Assembly: GCA_001051155.2 (NCBI GenBank)
Contig: JYIP02000004.1
Span: forward strand, 3,156,383-3,220,382
Origin: Chrysoporthe austroafricana
Lineage: Eukaryota > Ascomycota > Sordariomycetes > Diaporthales > Cryphonectriaceae
Length of the DNA: 64,000 nucleotides
Reading direction: 5' to 3'
Of this stretch, positions 42,827-54,152 are shown in pieces. A program made the position numbers and the translations under genes. Under the pieces are notes generated by a model, which saw only the letters and a program-made list of their open reading frames with translations, did no database searches and was not told the DNA's origin. How positions within the stretch are numbered: position 1 is the first letter of the stretch; each line of letters opens with the position of its first letter.

Positions 42827-43340
42827 ATGGGCAACGCTCCTTCAAAGTCTCCCAATGCGGGAGTATATCTCGTGAGTACTGACGCCTCGAAGAGAAAAAA
42901 AAAACGAAATTCATCGAACTGCAGATCGCTTCCACTGGTAGAAGAACGACCAGAGATTTGACTGACGACATGGATCTAGGGATACGGCGCGATCTGCCCC
43001 GACTCTCCTTCATCCTTCGAGGAGAGGGACATCTTCGAGGACATTATCGCGGAGCCACTGGTGGCATCTGGCTGCAGACCCACGTCCAAGCCGCGGCGCA
43101 AATCGTGGGATTCAGTACATTCGCGTGACAGTAAACGAATCGTGAGTTAATATCTCGAGCACCTGTCGTGCTTTACTTATCTCCCATTCTCGTCACGACT
43201 TGACTTGTCTGATGTGCGATTAGTCGTTGGACTCTGCATTTGACGCCGCCAAAGATGCGTTGGACAAAATGATGCCGAAGTCAAAGTCATATAATAAGAT
43301 CGATGCGAAGCCGAGGGAGTTGGTCGGTATTCAATGGTAG
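42827..43340 (+). CDS. Small three-exon protein with N-myristoylation motif
   Basis: A 107-residue gene that no single open frame reveals. Exons 42827-42871, 42980-43141 and 43224-43340; introns of 108 and 82 bp, both with GTGAGT donors and TAG acceptors, and a CTGAC branch site in the first. All three exons join in phase 0. The product starts MGNAPSKSPNAGVYL: Gly2 with Ser6-Lys7 is the classic N-myristoyltransferase pattern (MGxxxSK). Exon 2 continues GYGAICPDSPSSFEERDIFE with an acidic DIFEDIIAEPLV helix and a basic Ser-rich segment (TSKPRRKSWDS, a possible kinase site). Exon 3 ends in Lys-rich DALDKMMPKSKSYNKIDAKP and GIQW. The start context (ACAATGG) is good. The inference is a lipid-anchored membrane-associated adaptor; no family was recognised. 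It lies between a P450 and the broken DUF6536 gene. Confidence 0.55.
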
Positions 43341-43918
43341 ATGGGTTAGTTTCGACATGAGCAGGGAAAAATGGACCCAGATCGGATTCGGCGTCATTCG
43401 GTATCTTGCTGAGCAAGCTGGTTGTTTTATGTGTTTTGCTGCTCTGGGGAAAAAAAAGATGTTGACAGGTTTTCCTCGATTGCAGGGCTCGTGCTGGTAA
43501 GGCTGCGCACGTCTGCTATCTGGCGCTCCACAGAAGTTGAGGATTCGCGTTCACACGTGCAATGTCCGGCCAAACATATCACAGCCATGACTGTCTCATT
43601 TGTTACTATCCATGTAGCATTGGTTTTAGTCTAATGCTGCGGATTCGCATGCATTATGTAACATCTCACCGCCTGAGTACACGATCTTAGTTGATATATT
43701 ATTAGGCATCCATATAAATCCTACAGCCGCACGATGGAGCTTGGCATGATTGGCACGCTGGACCAGAAGGACAAACGGCAGGGGTAGTGCATTGCCTTAG
43801 ACGCGAAATAAGGATTTATTTGCAGGAAGTCTTCCTCTTAAATAACTGCCAACAAAAGTAAGCTGGTCATGGAGCTCTGGGACAACGGCGCGCGAAATAC
43901 ACGGCCCAACCTCGTGTG
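43341..43918. other. Intergenic region upstream of the DUF6536 gene
   Basis: Under 600 bp, AT-richer than average, with the 3' UTR of the small gene and the presumed promoter of the DUF6536 gene. Nothing else is supportable. Confidence 0.4.
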
Positions 43919-46346
43919 ATGTTTAACAAGCCATGGAGAGATGAAGGTGTCGTATCGAGCTCAGTAGTAACTCGTCTGTCCATAGGATGGTGATGAACCG
44001 GGGCCCTCTTGACGGCGCTTGTCAGCCTCATGACGGTCCTCCTGGCGACGCTTTTCTTCGTCTCCGTCTTCAGCACGGGCAAGGGCTGGTCCGCATCGAA
44101 CGCGACTAGCCGCATATTCTCGGGGGATTGCGGCCGGTCTTCCCAGATCAGCGTGGCGCTACACTTGATCATCAACATCGTCGCCACGGCCATCCTGGCA
44201 TCATCTAACTTCTTCTCGCAGCTCCTGACGGCACCTACCCGGCAGGAAGTCGACAGGGCCCACTTGCGTGGCCAGTGGCTAGAGATTGGAGTACGATTAT
44301 GGCAGAATATCCACTTCATACCCAAGCTTCACTGGGTGCTGTGGCTTCTGCTCAGCTTGTCAACGGTTCCTTTCCACCTGATCTTCAACAGTGCTGTCAT
44401 CGAGACACGAGAGTCCACCTCGTTCTACTTTGTCGTCGGCACAGAAGCGTTTACCCAAGGAGGCGACGCCAACGGTTCGCTTCCCCTGGTTGGGAATGTT
44501 GGAGCGCTCCAGCCCGCCGATGATGCTATGAGGACGTTGCAGGATATCTCTTCGTCTCTTGCCAAATCGACGTGGGAGAAGATCAGCACCCAAGATTGTT
44601 ACACACGCTACAACCAGACTGGTGCTATCCTGACAAGCTATCGAAACGTCATACTCATCGCCAGCAACCAGAATGAAAGCGCAGCTGAAACCGTCGGTTG
44701 GACTGCGGCCGAGGTTTACTTCAACTACACCGCACAAGCAACGCCGGACCTGGCTCAAGTGCGCAGCCCCGTTTGGATTGCCGGAGAATTAGAGAGGACA
44801 GACAGATCGATTCATCAAAACGGCGACACGATTTGGAACTCCCTCGATGCTTTCATTACCATGGACCTCAACACGGGTACATTCGACCAGGGAATCCTCT
44901 CGTCCCATGATTACTACTTCCAAGATGCTTACCAGCGCATGAACGCATACTATTGCCTCTCCGAACCTTACTCTGTTAGCTGCAACGTCGATGCAGACAA
45001 CCTGCTGCTTGGGATCATCTGCCTTATGTGCCTGGTCAAAACCCTCGTCTGTGCATTCTTTCTGGCTAGGCACAGTGACAGGTACCCGCTGGTCACACCC
45101 GGAGACGCCATCGAGTCTTTCATTGCCCAGCCGGACCCGAACACGTCAGGCATGTGTTCCTTGAGCCGAGGAGACGTTACCAACCGGAAGTCCCGAGACG
45201 TTCGGTGGCAACGCCTCTCGAGCACATGGAAGACGCCCTCCAGGCGCTTCGGTGCCGCTGTGCCGCTGTCTATGTGGCTGTGGTCGTACATCCTAATCGC
45301 CATTTGTCTTGGTGTAGCGGGGTTCTTCTACCACCAAGCCTCAACGAATGTCTCGGTGTAGGTCCTGTTTTCTTTCCACCATCTGCGTCCAGATGACGAA
45401 TTGCAACTCGGAAGACTGATAAGCTCTCATAGTGCAGAGAGTTACTTCGGGGAGGACGACCGCAACCCAGACGTGACTCTCTCCCTCTTTCCCCCAGGAT
45501 CGGATGTCCCCGTTGCTGTGTTGTCGATCCTGGCCAATCTGCCGCAGGTCATCTTGGCGATATGTTACCTGGTCTATAATGGCCTGTTCACACGCATGTC
45601 CTGCGAGCTTGAGTGGGCAGCCTACAGCGAGAATTTCATGCCCTTGCGTGTGTCTCGCCCAAAGGGTAAGCAGCGCTCAACCTACCGTCTACAGCTGCCG
45701 TATGTATGGTCTGTCCCTCTCATGGTCATCAGCACGCTGCTCCACTGGCTCTTTTCGAACAGCGTGTACGTTGTCATATGGGAAAGTGAGTATTTTGAGA
45801 GTCTTCACACCGGCTTTCCTCCTCATAATTTTTGGCAATGACTAATGCTCTAACACACAAGGCTACTCCGCCGTCTGGCCGTATGAAAGCAGCAATGACA
45901 CAGCCTTGTTGTATTCAACGGTCACGATATGCATCTCGCTCGTCGCCTGCGCCGTCCTCGCCGTGGCGCCGTTCGTCTTGGCATTCTTGAAGCTCCCGGG
46001 CAGGATGGTCATCATGGGGAACTGCTCGGCCGTCATCGCCGCGGCATGCTACTGCGTGCCGCCACGGGAGCTGGCCTCGGCCCGGCCTGGCTCTCGTGGC
46101 CCGCTGAGCGAGGACGACGACGTGGAGCTCACGGCCAAATCGCCAGGCGAGCTGGCCGCCGTCCCGGCAGGCGCGCGTGACCTCGACCAGCTCACGCTCG
46201 GATACCTGAAATGGGGCGTGGTGTCGAGGCCGGCGCCGAGGTCGGCCCAGTCGCTGGACCTGGGCCCGGGCCATATTGCGTTTGAAAGCGAAGAGCAAGA
46301 TATCGGAGAGGTGGTGGAAGGCGAAGTGTACAATGGGGTTTTATAA
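43919..46346 (+). pseudogene. DUF6536 multi-pass membrane protein, broken by two adjacent TGA codons
   Basis: Three exons (43919-45357, 45433-45785, 45862-46346; introns of 75 and 76 bp) would give about 758 codons. The frame starts at MFNKPWRDEGVV and reads on through TRLSIGW, then TGA TGA at 43991-43996, then TGALLTALVSLM into the first membrane helix. In this fungal family the N-terminus carries a Gly-Trp-Arg motif just before that helix, so the stops fall exactly at conserved codons. Further family marks are intact: IFSGDCGRSSQISVALHLII, LTAPTRQEVDRAHLRGQWLE, FHLIFNSAV, the NLPQVILAICYLVYNGLFTR block and a C-terminal LGYLKWGVVSRP tail. Several membrane helices are visible. An alternative is that translation starts at ATG 44030, giving a protein that lacks the cytoplasmic N-terminus. 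The function of the family is unknown. No intron can remove the stops without deleting helix 1. Confidence 0.75.
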
Positions 46347-47316
46347 AACCTGCGATTTGTCCCGAGACAAAACCCTTCGCAGCCCCCGAAGTGCTACCAG
46401 CAATTACGTGCTTGGTCAACAGGAGCGTTGATCGGGTTGAATAAAGATACGTGACGAGTTCTAGGGGAATCGAGGCACTGAATATTGAGGATCTTAAATA
46501 TAAAATATTATTAAACTGCGAATCAGACAAGAAGAGCCGCTCTCAGTCTTTAAGATTATTTACCGCCCATACTCGTGACTTGCCCCGCGAGTCTAAAATG
46601 CCGGCGAATCCCAGATCCGACTGGCCATGCCCGACTTCGTCGCGGAAAGAGGATACTCACGATAGCATTGACCCGAAGGACACGGGACAATGTTAGAAGA
46701 GCACCGCTGTCCGTCGCCCGTATTTCCTCGTGGGCCTGGACCGGTCGTGCCGGGCTGGCGGGTTTGCTTGAAAGTCGACTTAGATAGTGCAGGATACCCA
46801 GGACGTCCTCAAGGGCGCCGGGGGATTTCTAGCGAGCGGGTTGTGCACTAACAGCAGGACCTCCAAGATGTCTTACATTTTCCCCCGTTCTACATACTAT
46901 GGTAGTAGGCGCCCGTCCACTTCCCAGGCGGCCCACGCACCGAAGTGATACACGAAGGTTCCAGATGATGTCTCACTGTAGCCCCGAGACATGGGGAAGC
47001 ATAACACGAAGGGACAGAGGAGAATACGGTCAGCGCAGAGTGAATGGTCCGAGCCATGCTGATGTCGGATGCTGTAGCCTGATCAGGTGGATTGGTGGAT
47101 GCCACATTACAATGTTCGCAGGGTCTATAATGTCCATATGCCGAGTTCCGCCATCCGTCTCGGGCCATAACAGCAAGGGCTGACCGCATGGGACCCTAAG
47201 GGTATCAAATGCTGCTGCTCGCTGCCCACTTTGTTGTGATGTGACCGCCTCGAGAACAATCTTCCAAGGCTCTCCTTGCGGGCTCCGAACCTGACAGATC
47301 AGGCCGCGTGCCGCAC
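46347..47316. other. Convergent 3' region with an AT-rich patch
   Basis: Nearly 1 kb between the DUF6536 stop and the CorA-like stop. An AT-rich patch runs at about 46490-46515. No gene is supportable. Confidence 0.45.
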
Positions 47317-49373
47317 CTAACGCCGCTTTTTGCTTGCCTCGCGCCTGTTCTTCCTGGCCCGCAGGATGTGGTGTCGCTGTACGACGGATTTGAGCCATTC
47401 CCAGATCATTTCCCGCATCAGCACGAGCACTGTAGCGAACGACATCGGTATGGCGATCTTCCAGCTTTGAGAGATTCAGTTTTGTTCGCCTTACAAGGGG
47501 GCAGGGGCTAGTTCCACTCACAAGAATAAAATCCCATTGTCGAGGGTATTGAAAGGCACAAAGTTCTGGCCAAAATATCCTGTCAAGAAGGTCAGAGGAA
47601 GGAAGAAAATAGTGGCAAGCGTGAGTTGCTTCATCGACTCGTTCTGATAAGCCGAGATCGTGTTGAAGATGAGGTCGATCAGCCCGTCGGCTTGAGATTT
47701 AATGCTGTTCAGGGCTTCCGTAATAAGTACGCAGTGGTCCAAAACATCCCCGAGATATGTGTGCGTCATCGGGGTGATGATAACACCTCGCGAAGGATCT
47801 TGCAGGTGCAGTGCGGCCGACTCCTGCGACATCTCGGTCTTGTGGTCTCTCAACGCGTTAATCAGATTGACGACGGGGTTGATGATGGCTAGGATCTTGT
47901 TGATCTCATTGATGACAATGTATAGCTTCTTTGTGTGGGTGACATTTGGCCGCGTGAGAACATCAAGTTCGAGATCGCCAATCACGTCGGAGTACACTGA
48001 AGCTACGGGGATGGCTAGATCTATCACTGCGTCTATGATGGCTTGGCCAACCCTGCTACGCATTAGACCTCTTTGGCGGAGCCTGGAGTCCTTTGTTCAA
48101 GGAGGTACCAAGAAAAGCGAGATAGGGCACACCATGGGAGAAGGACTGCTTACATGCTTGCGTCGCAGGACTGCCGGAGCACCGTGTCATCGGTGTACAA
48201 GCGCTTGAGGATCGGTTTCTCCACAACATTTGCAGACAGCTCGAAGAAAGAGATTATGGTGTTGTCGTTCGTAATGAAGATCGAGACCTGTTCTGCTATC
48301 ACGCCGAGCTGGTGGGGTGCGAGGGCCGAATGCTTCTCGAAATACTCGATCTTGGCCTCGTTGGGCCCAGCTTGGTATCGCTGCAGTGTTCTCTCAAGCG
48401 TCTCGCCGGATGCCTGCGAGAGGCCGGTCTCGTAGGATTTGAGATGCTGCAGCGTCTCGATCCCGTCCTCCACAGCCTTTTCGGACAACGGCGTCGGCCG
48501 TTGAGGTTTCCGCGTCCGGCCAAACATCGCCCGGAGAGATTTTGAGATGCCCCGGGTGAAGCGCGAGCCCTTGTTGCTCCGCAGGCTCCTGCCAGTCTGG
48601 CTCCTGGCGTCAGAGTCCGAATCCGAGTTCTCGCTGCCCGAGTCCTCGTCACACACATGCGCCAGCTTCAACATGGTGAAGATGACGAAGGCGTGATTCG
48701 CGTACCAGTCCGTCTTCGTCCTATTCCTCGTATTCATGATATCTTCAATAGACAGCCTGTGCAGTCTCTTGTGTTTCCCGAGAGTCGAGATGACATCCCA
48801 GCTCAAGCCGTTGACATTGATCCACCGGCACTTGGCCCATTCCGGCTGGGGCTCCTTCAGGAATGGCGCGAGAGTCTCGTTGGTGAAGGTCTTGACGTCG
48901 ATATCGTAATGCGAGAAGTCAATCACCGTGATGTCGCAGGTAGCCGAGAGCTTGGGCAGCGAGGCGTGACCACCATCTGTCTTGTAAGGGTCGAGCCCAG
49001 GCTCCGACCCGGGGGTCCAGCCTTCGCGGTGCGTCTCAAACTCGCTGAAGTCCTCGATACTCTTGAAGGTGTTTGTTCGGGTGAGCCGACGTCGGATTGG
49101 ACTGGTGGGGTATGGAACGGCACGATTCTGAGGGAGGGCAGTGTCCGATTTGGCGGCGCCCTGCGAAGCTGACACCGGCGGGCTCAAGCCCGAGGCAGGC
49201 TCATCCGCGAAGTGGGCGTGTTGAGAAGGGCGCACCGGGGTGGTGACTGTGGCTGTGGCTGTTGGGACGGTAGTGTCGGTGGCGGCCTGGGTCAAGGGGG
49301 CTGCGAAGTCCCGCGTTGTGATCTGGAGGGCCGGCGCCAGATGCGCCTGGTCGTCGCCATCCTGGGAGGCCAT
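47317..49373 (-). CDS. CorA-superfamily cation transporter with a GQN motif
   Basis: Three-exon gene for 642 residues: exons 49373-48154, 48082-47522 and 47464-47317; introns of 71 and 57 bp. The N-terminal 200 residues are disordered and Ser/Thr/Pro-rich ([35 protein letters not shown]). A CorA-like cytoplasmic domain (about 210-555) includes [34 protein letters not shown] and the long coiled stalk helices. The first pore helix (about 560-577, [15 protein letters not shown]) is followed by GQN at 578-580, where Mg2+ channels of the family have GMN; the second helix is [19 protein letters not shown]. The tail is basic ([14 protein letters not shown]). The family forms pentameric Mg2+ or divalent-cation channels; with GQN the ion cannot be named. 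The start is the first ATG of the frame. Confidence 0.87.
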
Positions 49374-51345
49374 CCTGCCCGGGGTGGAGGCTGCAGAAGG
49401 TGCTTCAGATAGCGAGCCGATCTCGATTCTTCGGGTATCGCTCCCGGCGGCGGCGAAGGAGGAGGGCGGAAGCGAGAAAAAAACGACAGGTCCAGGTCGC
49501 TGCGGCAGCTTGAACGATGAAGACGAGTGGGCGGCGGCGAGAAGGGGCTCGAAGTTTGCTTGTTGTGGTAGTTCAAGGGTGCGCGACTCAGCAGGGGCCG
49601 GCCCCAACAGCTGCAGTCCTGATAAAATTAGGGGGACCAACCACCCGGGAGCTGAACGCCGTACAGGCCAAGGGAGAGTCGTATTGTTCCATCATGAGAA
49701 ATTGGAGAGATGAGGGGCAGTCGACCATTCTGCTCGTCTGGTGGTGGGGAGGATGGGCGGGGAGAAAGACTACTTGGTCGCATTGAACCTTCTTCAACGC
49801 CAGATGGAAATAAAGTCAAGAGGGCGCGAGACAATCCTGGCCCCCAAGAACGGCGTGACGTCGATGTCCCTTAGTCATTGGCGACGTTCTGAGGCTTGCC
49901 CCTCGGCCGCGGTTCTAGCCGTTCGCTCATGCCGCCGTCGTCCCACTTGCTGCAGTGGAGGTTCTTGGCCCACGTGCTGACTCCTCCCAAAGGGCCGGTG
50001 CGCTTAATGGGCTAGGCCTCGAGAGCTAGAACCTCTCGAGACCTCGCTTGGGCCTGACCACAGGCTTCCCGTCTTCCCGTCTCCCCCTCACCCAATGGTA
50101 TTACATCGTGGCTCTGATCCCACCGCCAGTCGTTTCTCCTTGGCTCCTGTGGGCGGGCCAGGAGGATGAAGGGAGGCAATATCTTTCGAGCAGGCGAGAA
50201 CGAGATGGCGAGCCCATGTAGACCTCGCCTGCGCACGCTCGCGATGTTGCAGTTGGCCGCGAGGAAGCGAGGCCCAACGGCGTTCCCAGCACAGCGACAA
50301 GAATAGTTGAGCACTTTTCCACGGAGCGTTCCACCAATCGACATGCTCGACCGTCACAGTCCTCGGCTTCGGTACCCTGCTCGCCGCTTATGGACGTCAA
50401 TGTCTCACCCGAGTCCTTCCTCGTGTCCCTTCGGGATCGGGAGGCTCGCAGTAGTGACCCGTACGCGAGCTTCCCAAGATGCTTGTCTGACCCGAGACAC
50501 TCAATATTCGCAGGGTTCGACGCCAAGATCTGGGACCGAGTAGCCACCGCAGCCTCCACGGCCTCGCGTGACCGCCGAGGCAGACGTCAGGAGGACGCCC
50601 GACTCGGAGTCGGCGCTGTGGGTGCGCAGTGCAGTTGCCGGCAGCCAGCAGCACGACAGTGGGCAAGTCGAGGCGGTGAAGCAGATAGTTCCCCTCCCAA
50701 GGTTCCAGGGAACCTCGAGAGGCAACTGAGACCGGCAGCACAGCCACAGCCTCGTCGGTCCAATTGATTTCTGCCGGGCTGCTGATGGTATGGCATCCTG
50801 TGCGCGCCCGCCGTCGCAGGACCCTCGAGGACCACCCGCCGCGAACCATCGCCTTGCAGGCGGCTGTCTGCCTCGCCCAAGCTGCCCGGCAACGCCTGCG
50901 TTGGGTGTCAATATCTCGCTCTACGGCCGAGACACAGCTCGTTGCGGGAGCGGCAACGGCGCGAGGCATCCCAATGAAAATGCAAAACCAATACCATCAC
51001 CGTGAGGGTTCTGATCGAGGCGGTGTCGCTGAGCTATCAGACAATGGAGTGAACCTCATTGAAGATGACTCGGCTTCGCATGGGCCCGGCATCCTGTTCT
51101 TATCTATAAACCAGCGATCAATGCTCACCTGGCGCTCGATCAAACCGAGACATTCGCTTCCTAAGCGACTTGCGCCTCTTCCTTCATGCTTCTCTTCACC
51201 TCTGGCATCACCAAGACTCACTCGACTTTATAAGAACCAATCTTGCTTCCAGGTCCTCTTACTCCCCCCACCCCCCTTTCCCCTTCTCGGAAGTGACACC
51301 AGACGGTCATTTGACATCTACGGACCACGCTTGACCCTAACAAAC
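49374..51345. other. Divergent promoter region (CorA-like / DUF2306)
   Basis: Almost 2 kb between divergent starts. The right end has a TATAAG element and a CT-rich leader leading into the DUF2306 gene. Large overlapping antisense frames at about 50100-50970 on both strands look like composition artefacts. No further gene is supportable. Confidence 0.45.
51229..51234 (+). promoter_or_regulatory. TATA-like element of the DUF2306 gene
   Basis: TATAAG lies 112 bp upstream of the ATG at 51346 and is followed by a pyrimidine-rich tract (about 51252-51287), the common layout of a filamentous-fungal core promoter. Confidence 0.4.
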
Positions 51346-52559
51346 ATGCCTCCCATACTCGCATCTTCACCGTCACCCCCGGGCCCTTTCCTCTCCTTCT
51401 GGCGGAGGGTCTGCCGACTCATCGGCTTCCAGAAGGGATACAACTTCGTTCTATGGTGTATCTTCGCCGTCGGTGCCCTGGCCTTTGTTCTCAGCCGGGC
51501 GGAGTATCTTGACTACTTCGGGGTTTTCTGTAAGAAGAACCACTACTCCAGGGGTCATCACGCCGCACCTGGAGAGTGCTACTATTTCCTCAACGGCGGC
51601 CGGGAGCAATTCGGCATGATGCTACACATATACAGCATCATCCCGTGCTGTGTCCTGCTGTTCTTCCAGTTTATCCCTATCATCCGGCAGAGACTGGTGC
51701 TCTTCCACCGCATCAACGGACATGCCGTCATTCTGCTCATGGGGCTCGCCATTGTTGGCGGTCTCATGGCCCTACCCGGCTCGTTCGGAGGTGATCCAAC
51801 TTGGGAGGCTGCGGTGATGGTACACAGCATGATGATAGTCACGGGTCTCGTCCTGGCCATGGTGAACATCAAGAGGCTGCAGATCGAGCAGCACCGAGCG
51901 TGGATGCTGAGAACCTGGATCTGGGTAAGCTACCAACCACCCAACACCTGCTCTTGCCCTGCCATCCTTGCTAATGAAGCGTCCTGGTAGGCATTCTGCA
52001 CCATCACCATGCGCGTCATCCAGCACGTTGCCGTCCGCCTGCTTAGCAGGAAGGGCCACGTCGCCCTGCGGCCCTGCGCCCAAATCATGAGCGATGGCTT
52101 CCTGTCCACATCCGTCATCGAGCAAAACTGGCCCGGCTGCGCGGCATATTTCTCAGGGGAGAGCCTGGATCAGATGGTCCTCGTCACAGCGGACTATTTT
52201 GGTCTGCCAATTGAGATCAACGTCGCGCTGTCTATTACCTCGGGCCTCTCAGCCTTTCTGGCGCTGCTGATTCATATTATCGGCGCAGAGGTATATGTGA
52301 GTGCTATTATCCACCCTCCCAGACCACCCCAGAGGGGAACCTGATCGCTAACTGACAATAATAGCTGCACCTGACCCCAGCTGAGTCTGAGCGTCTTCGA
52401 CATATCTCATACCATAGGCAGTTGGCGGCCGGACTGAGGCAGCCAGATCGTGCTAGTCTGGCTGTTGACCAGCTCAGTGATGCTGCGCGGTGGTGTCCTC
52501 GTGTCGATGAGAAGATTAATATCGATAGCGATGGTGTGTCGCTTAGCTCTGATGATTAA
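51346..52559 (+). CDS. DUF2306 multi-pass membrane protein
   Basis: Three-exon gene for 359 residues: exons 51346-51924, 51991-52296 and 52365-52559; introns of 66 and 68 bp, phase 0. It matches the DUF2306 family of predicted membrane proteins. After a short Pro/Ser-rich start, helices are visible at about 34-50 (VLWCIFAVGALAFVLSRAEY), 95-112 (YSIIPCCVLLFFQFI), 125-142 (INGHAVILLMGLAIVGGLMA) and 155-173 (VMVHSMMIVTGLVLAMVNIK), with the conserved H-R-x-W-M-x-R motif (EQHRAWMLRTW) and a further helix pair in exon 2 (FCTITMRVIQHVAVRL; INVALSITSGLSAFLALLIH). Histidines in helices hint at metal or haem binding, but the function is unknown. The C-terminal 65 residues are hydrophilic and acidic. 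The frame is open upstream, but 51346 is the first ATG with a suitable context and promoter. Confidence 0.88.
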
Positions 52560-53161
52560 TTTCTCTGGGGAAGAACGAGCAAGTCATGGTCTCGCTTCGT
52601 ACTTTGCACGCGCGGGTACAGACTATAATCTGCTAAATTCTAATGTATGGATAGAGAGCTTTTTTTTTATATATCGAGAGAAGACAAATCATATGGACTC
52701 CACTCTCAAATAGACAGTGCCTGTTAGGGATCAAACGGTCCGGATCTCGCGCATCAATGGCGGGTCAACAAGTCCAACTTCAATTCCTTCACTGTCCATA
52801 TTACATACCGCCCGCCCGTTCCCGTTGCAAGACACGTCAAAAGCGTGAATCACCCCTGCTGAATACCAGAATAACGGACCACAAGGCTTACTTCCCTCCA
52901 GAGGTGGGCGGCGCGGCAATGCATCGCCTGGACATTCCGCAAAGTCTGGCTGATCCCACTCAGTTTCCGCTTGGGGCCGCGAGAGGAAGGCGGCGGTGCT
53001 GTCTAGGAGGACGGTAGAGGCCACATCCCTCCTCATAATCTTGCATTCAACCTTCAGGATCCTTTAGCAACAGTTTTCGATATTACCTAGCTTTACTCTC
53101 TCTTGAACCTTGAGGCTGAGGGAATACGCTGCAGATAGGCACGTCGCGCTGTCATCCCACC
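52560..53161. other. Intergenic region
   Basis: Holds the DUF2306 3' UTR (with a T-run near 52663) and the presumed promoter of the next small gene. A minus-strand frame is listed separately. Confidence 0.4.
52731..53036 (-). CDS. Weak candidate ORF, 101 codons
   Basis: A minus-strand frame from an ATG at 53036 to a stop at 52731. Its composition looks protein-like (PPLEGSKPCGPLFWYSAGVI, CNGNGRAVCNMDSEGIEVGL), but I recognise no family and the N-terminus has no supporting context. It could be the fragment of a dead gene or an exon of an unseen one. Confidence 0.22.
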   Translation of the reverse strand: MRRDVASTVLLDSTAAFLSRPQAETEWDQPDFAECPGDALPRRPPLEGSKPCGPLFWYSAGVIHAFDVSCNGNGRAVCNMDSEGIEVGLVDPPLMREIRTV

Positions 53162-53534
53162 ATGGGTTGTGGGTCAACATCAGAAGAGACGACAAGCGAA
53201 CAGCAGGTAAGTGTTCGCGATACTTCGCTGTCAGAATGGCCTGCTAGCCGCACGGGGCGAAACTTGGCGTCGTTTGTTGAGCCAACAGATCTCGATAGCG
53301 CCGCAGACGTTCGTGCTAATGTCGTGCTACTCTCCTGAAGATCACCAGGCTAAGAACCCCACGACGTGGATGCAGCGCGCTGCAGAACTAACTGGGCCTG
53401 GGCGGACCCTGTCGCAGATCCGCAGTAGGCCGACTGATTGGACGAAATCGCCCCGATGTTCCCGATTGGGAAGGAGTGAGGTCGAAATACATCAACTTGT
53501 AAACACTGCCCAGTACTCACCGAAAACCTACTGA
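53162..53534 (+). CDS. Candidate two-exon mini-protein starting MGCGS
   Basis: Exon 1 is 53162-53206 and exon 2 probably 53289-53534, with a perfect GTAAGT donor and an 82 bp intron ending CAACAG; joined, this gives 96 residues. The ATG context (CCACCATGG) is ideal. The start MGCGSTSEETTSEQQ has Gly2 followed by Cys3, the pattern of proteins that are myristoylated and palmitoylated. The exon 2 product (ISIAPQTFVLMSCYSPEDHQ...) resembles nothing I know, and another acceptor further on (about 53416, behind an ACTAAC branch site) also keeps the frame. Exon 1 is more trustworthy than the rest. Confidence 0.35.
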
Positions 53535-54152
53535 TTAATTCTCACTGGACCCTTCAAAAAGGACGTCCATTCAGAGCTGCATGGTTATCGTTTTCCGTTG
53601 AACTCGTATCAACATCCAGAATTCAACATTGTTCTAAAACATTAGGTAAGCAGCTCATACTTAGTTGTACGCAGATTCAGTGACTTGAGACACTAGCCCT
53701 ACTATCCTCACTATCGCTGCGCGCCCTGTAACACGATTCATCGGCATCAGCAGCTCTAAATGCAGAAGATTCGGAAGCAATTTGACCTTCTAAAGACCGT
53801 GAGCAATGAACCCAATCCAATTTGACACAAAGGGCTCAGCAGGAATGAATGGTGGTAAAAGCAAACACGATCATTGTCTGTGGCTCACGTCTCCGTTTGA
53901 GAGGATTGCGTTGAAGACATCAAAGGAACACTTGCATTTATAGATATTAAAACATTATCGCATTGTTTTGCGACAGCCAAGTAGAGACCATCCAGTATCA
54001 CAGGGAGTATAAAAAACCAAATCATCCATGATAGCAGACTGGTGCTCATACACCAACCATCTGGTAAGTCGATCGATCGAGCAAGCGAGCCCAGCCCATC
54101 TTGATCCTTCCCCCAGCACTTTCAGTAGCGCTTCTCGCCTCGCTGATCCACG
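53535..54152. other. AT-richer intergenic region
   Basis: About 600 bp with no supportable gene; a presumed promoter for the repeat-bearing gene that follows. Confidence 0.4.

Noticed and set aside
50101..50970. Overlapping open frames on both strands between the CorA-like and DUF2306 genes
   Set aside because: Several frames are open at once on both strands with Arg/Ala/Pro-rich products, which is a composition effect; none has a family signature.
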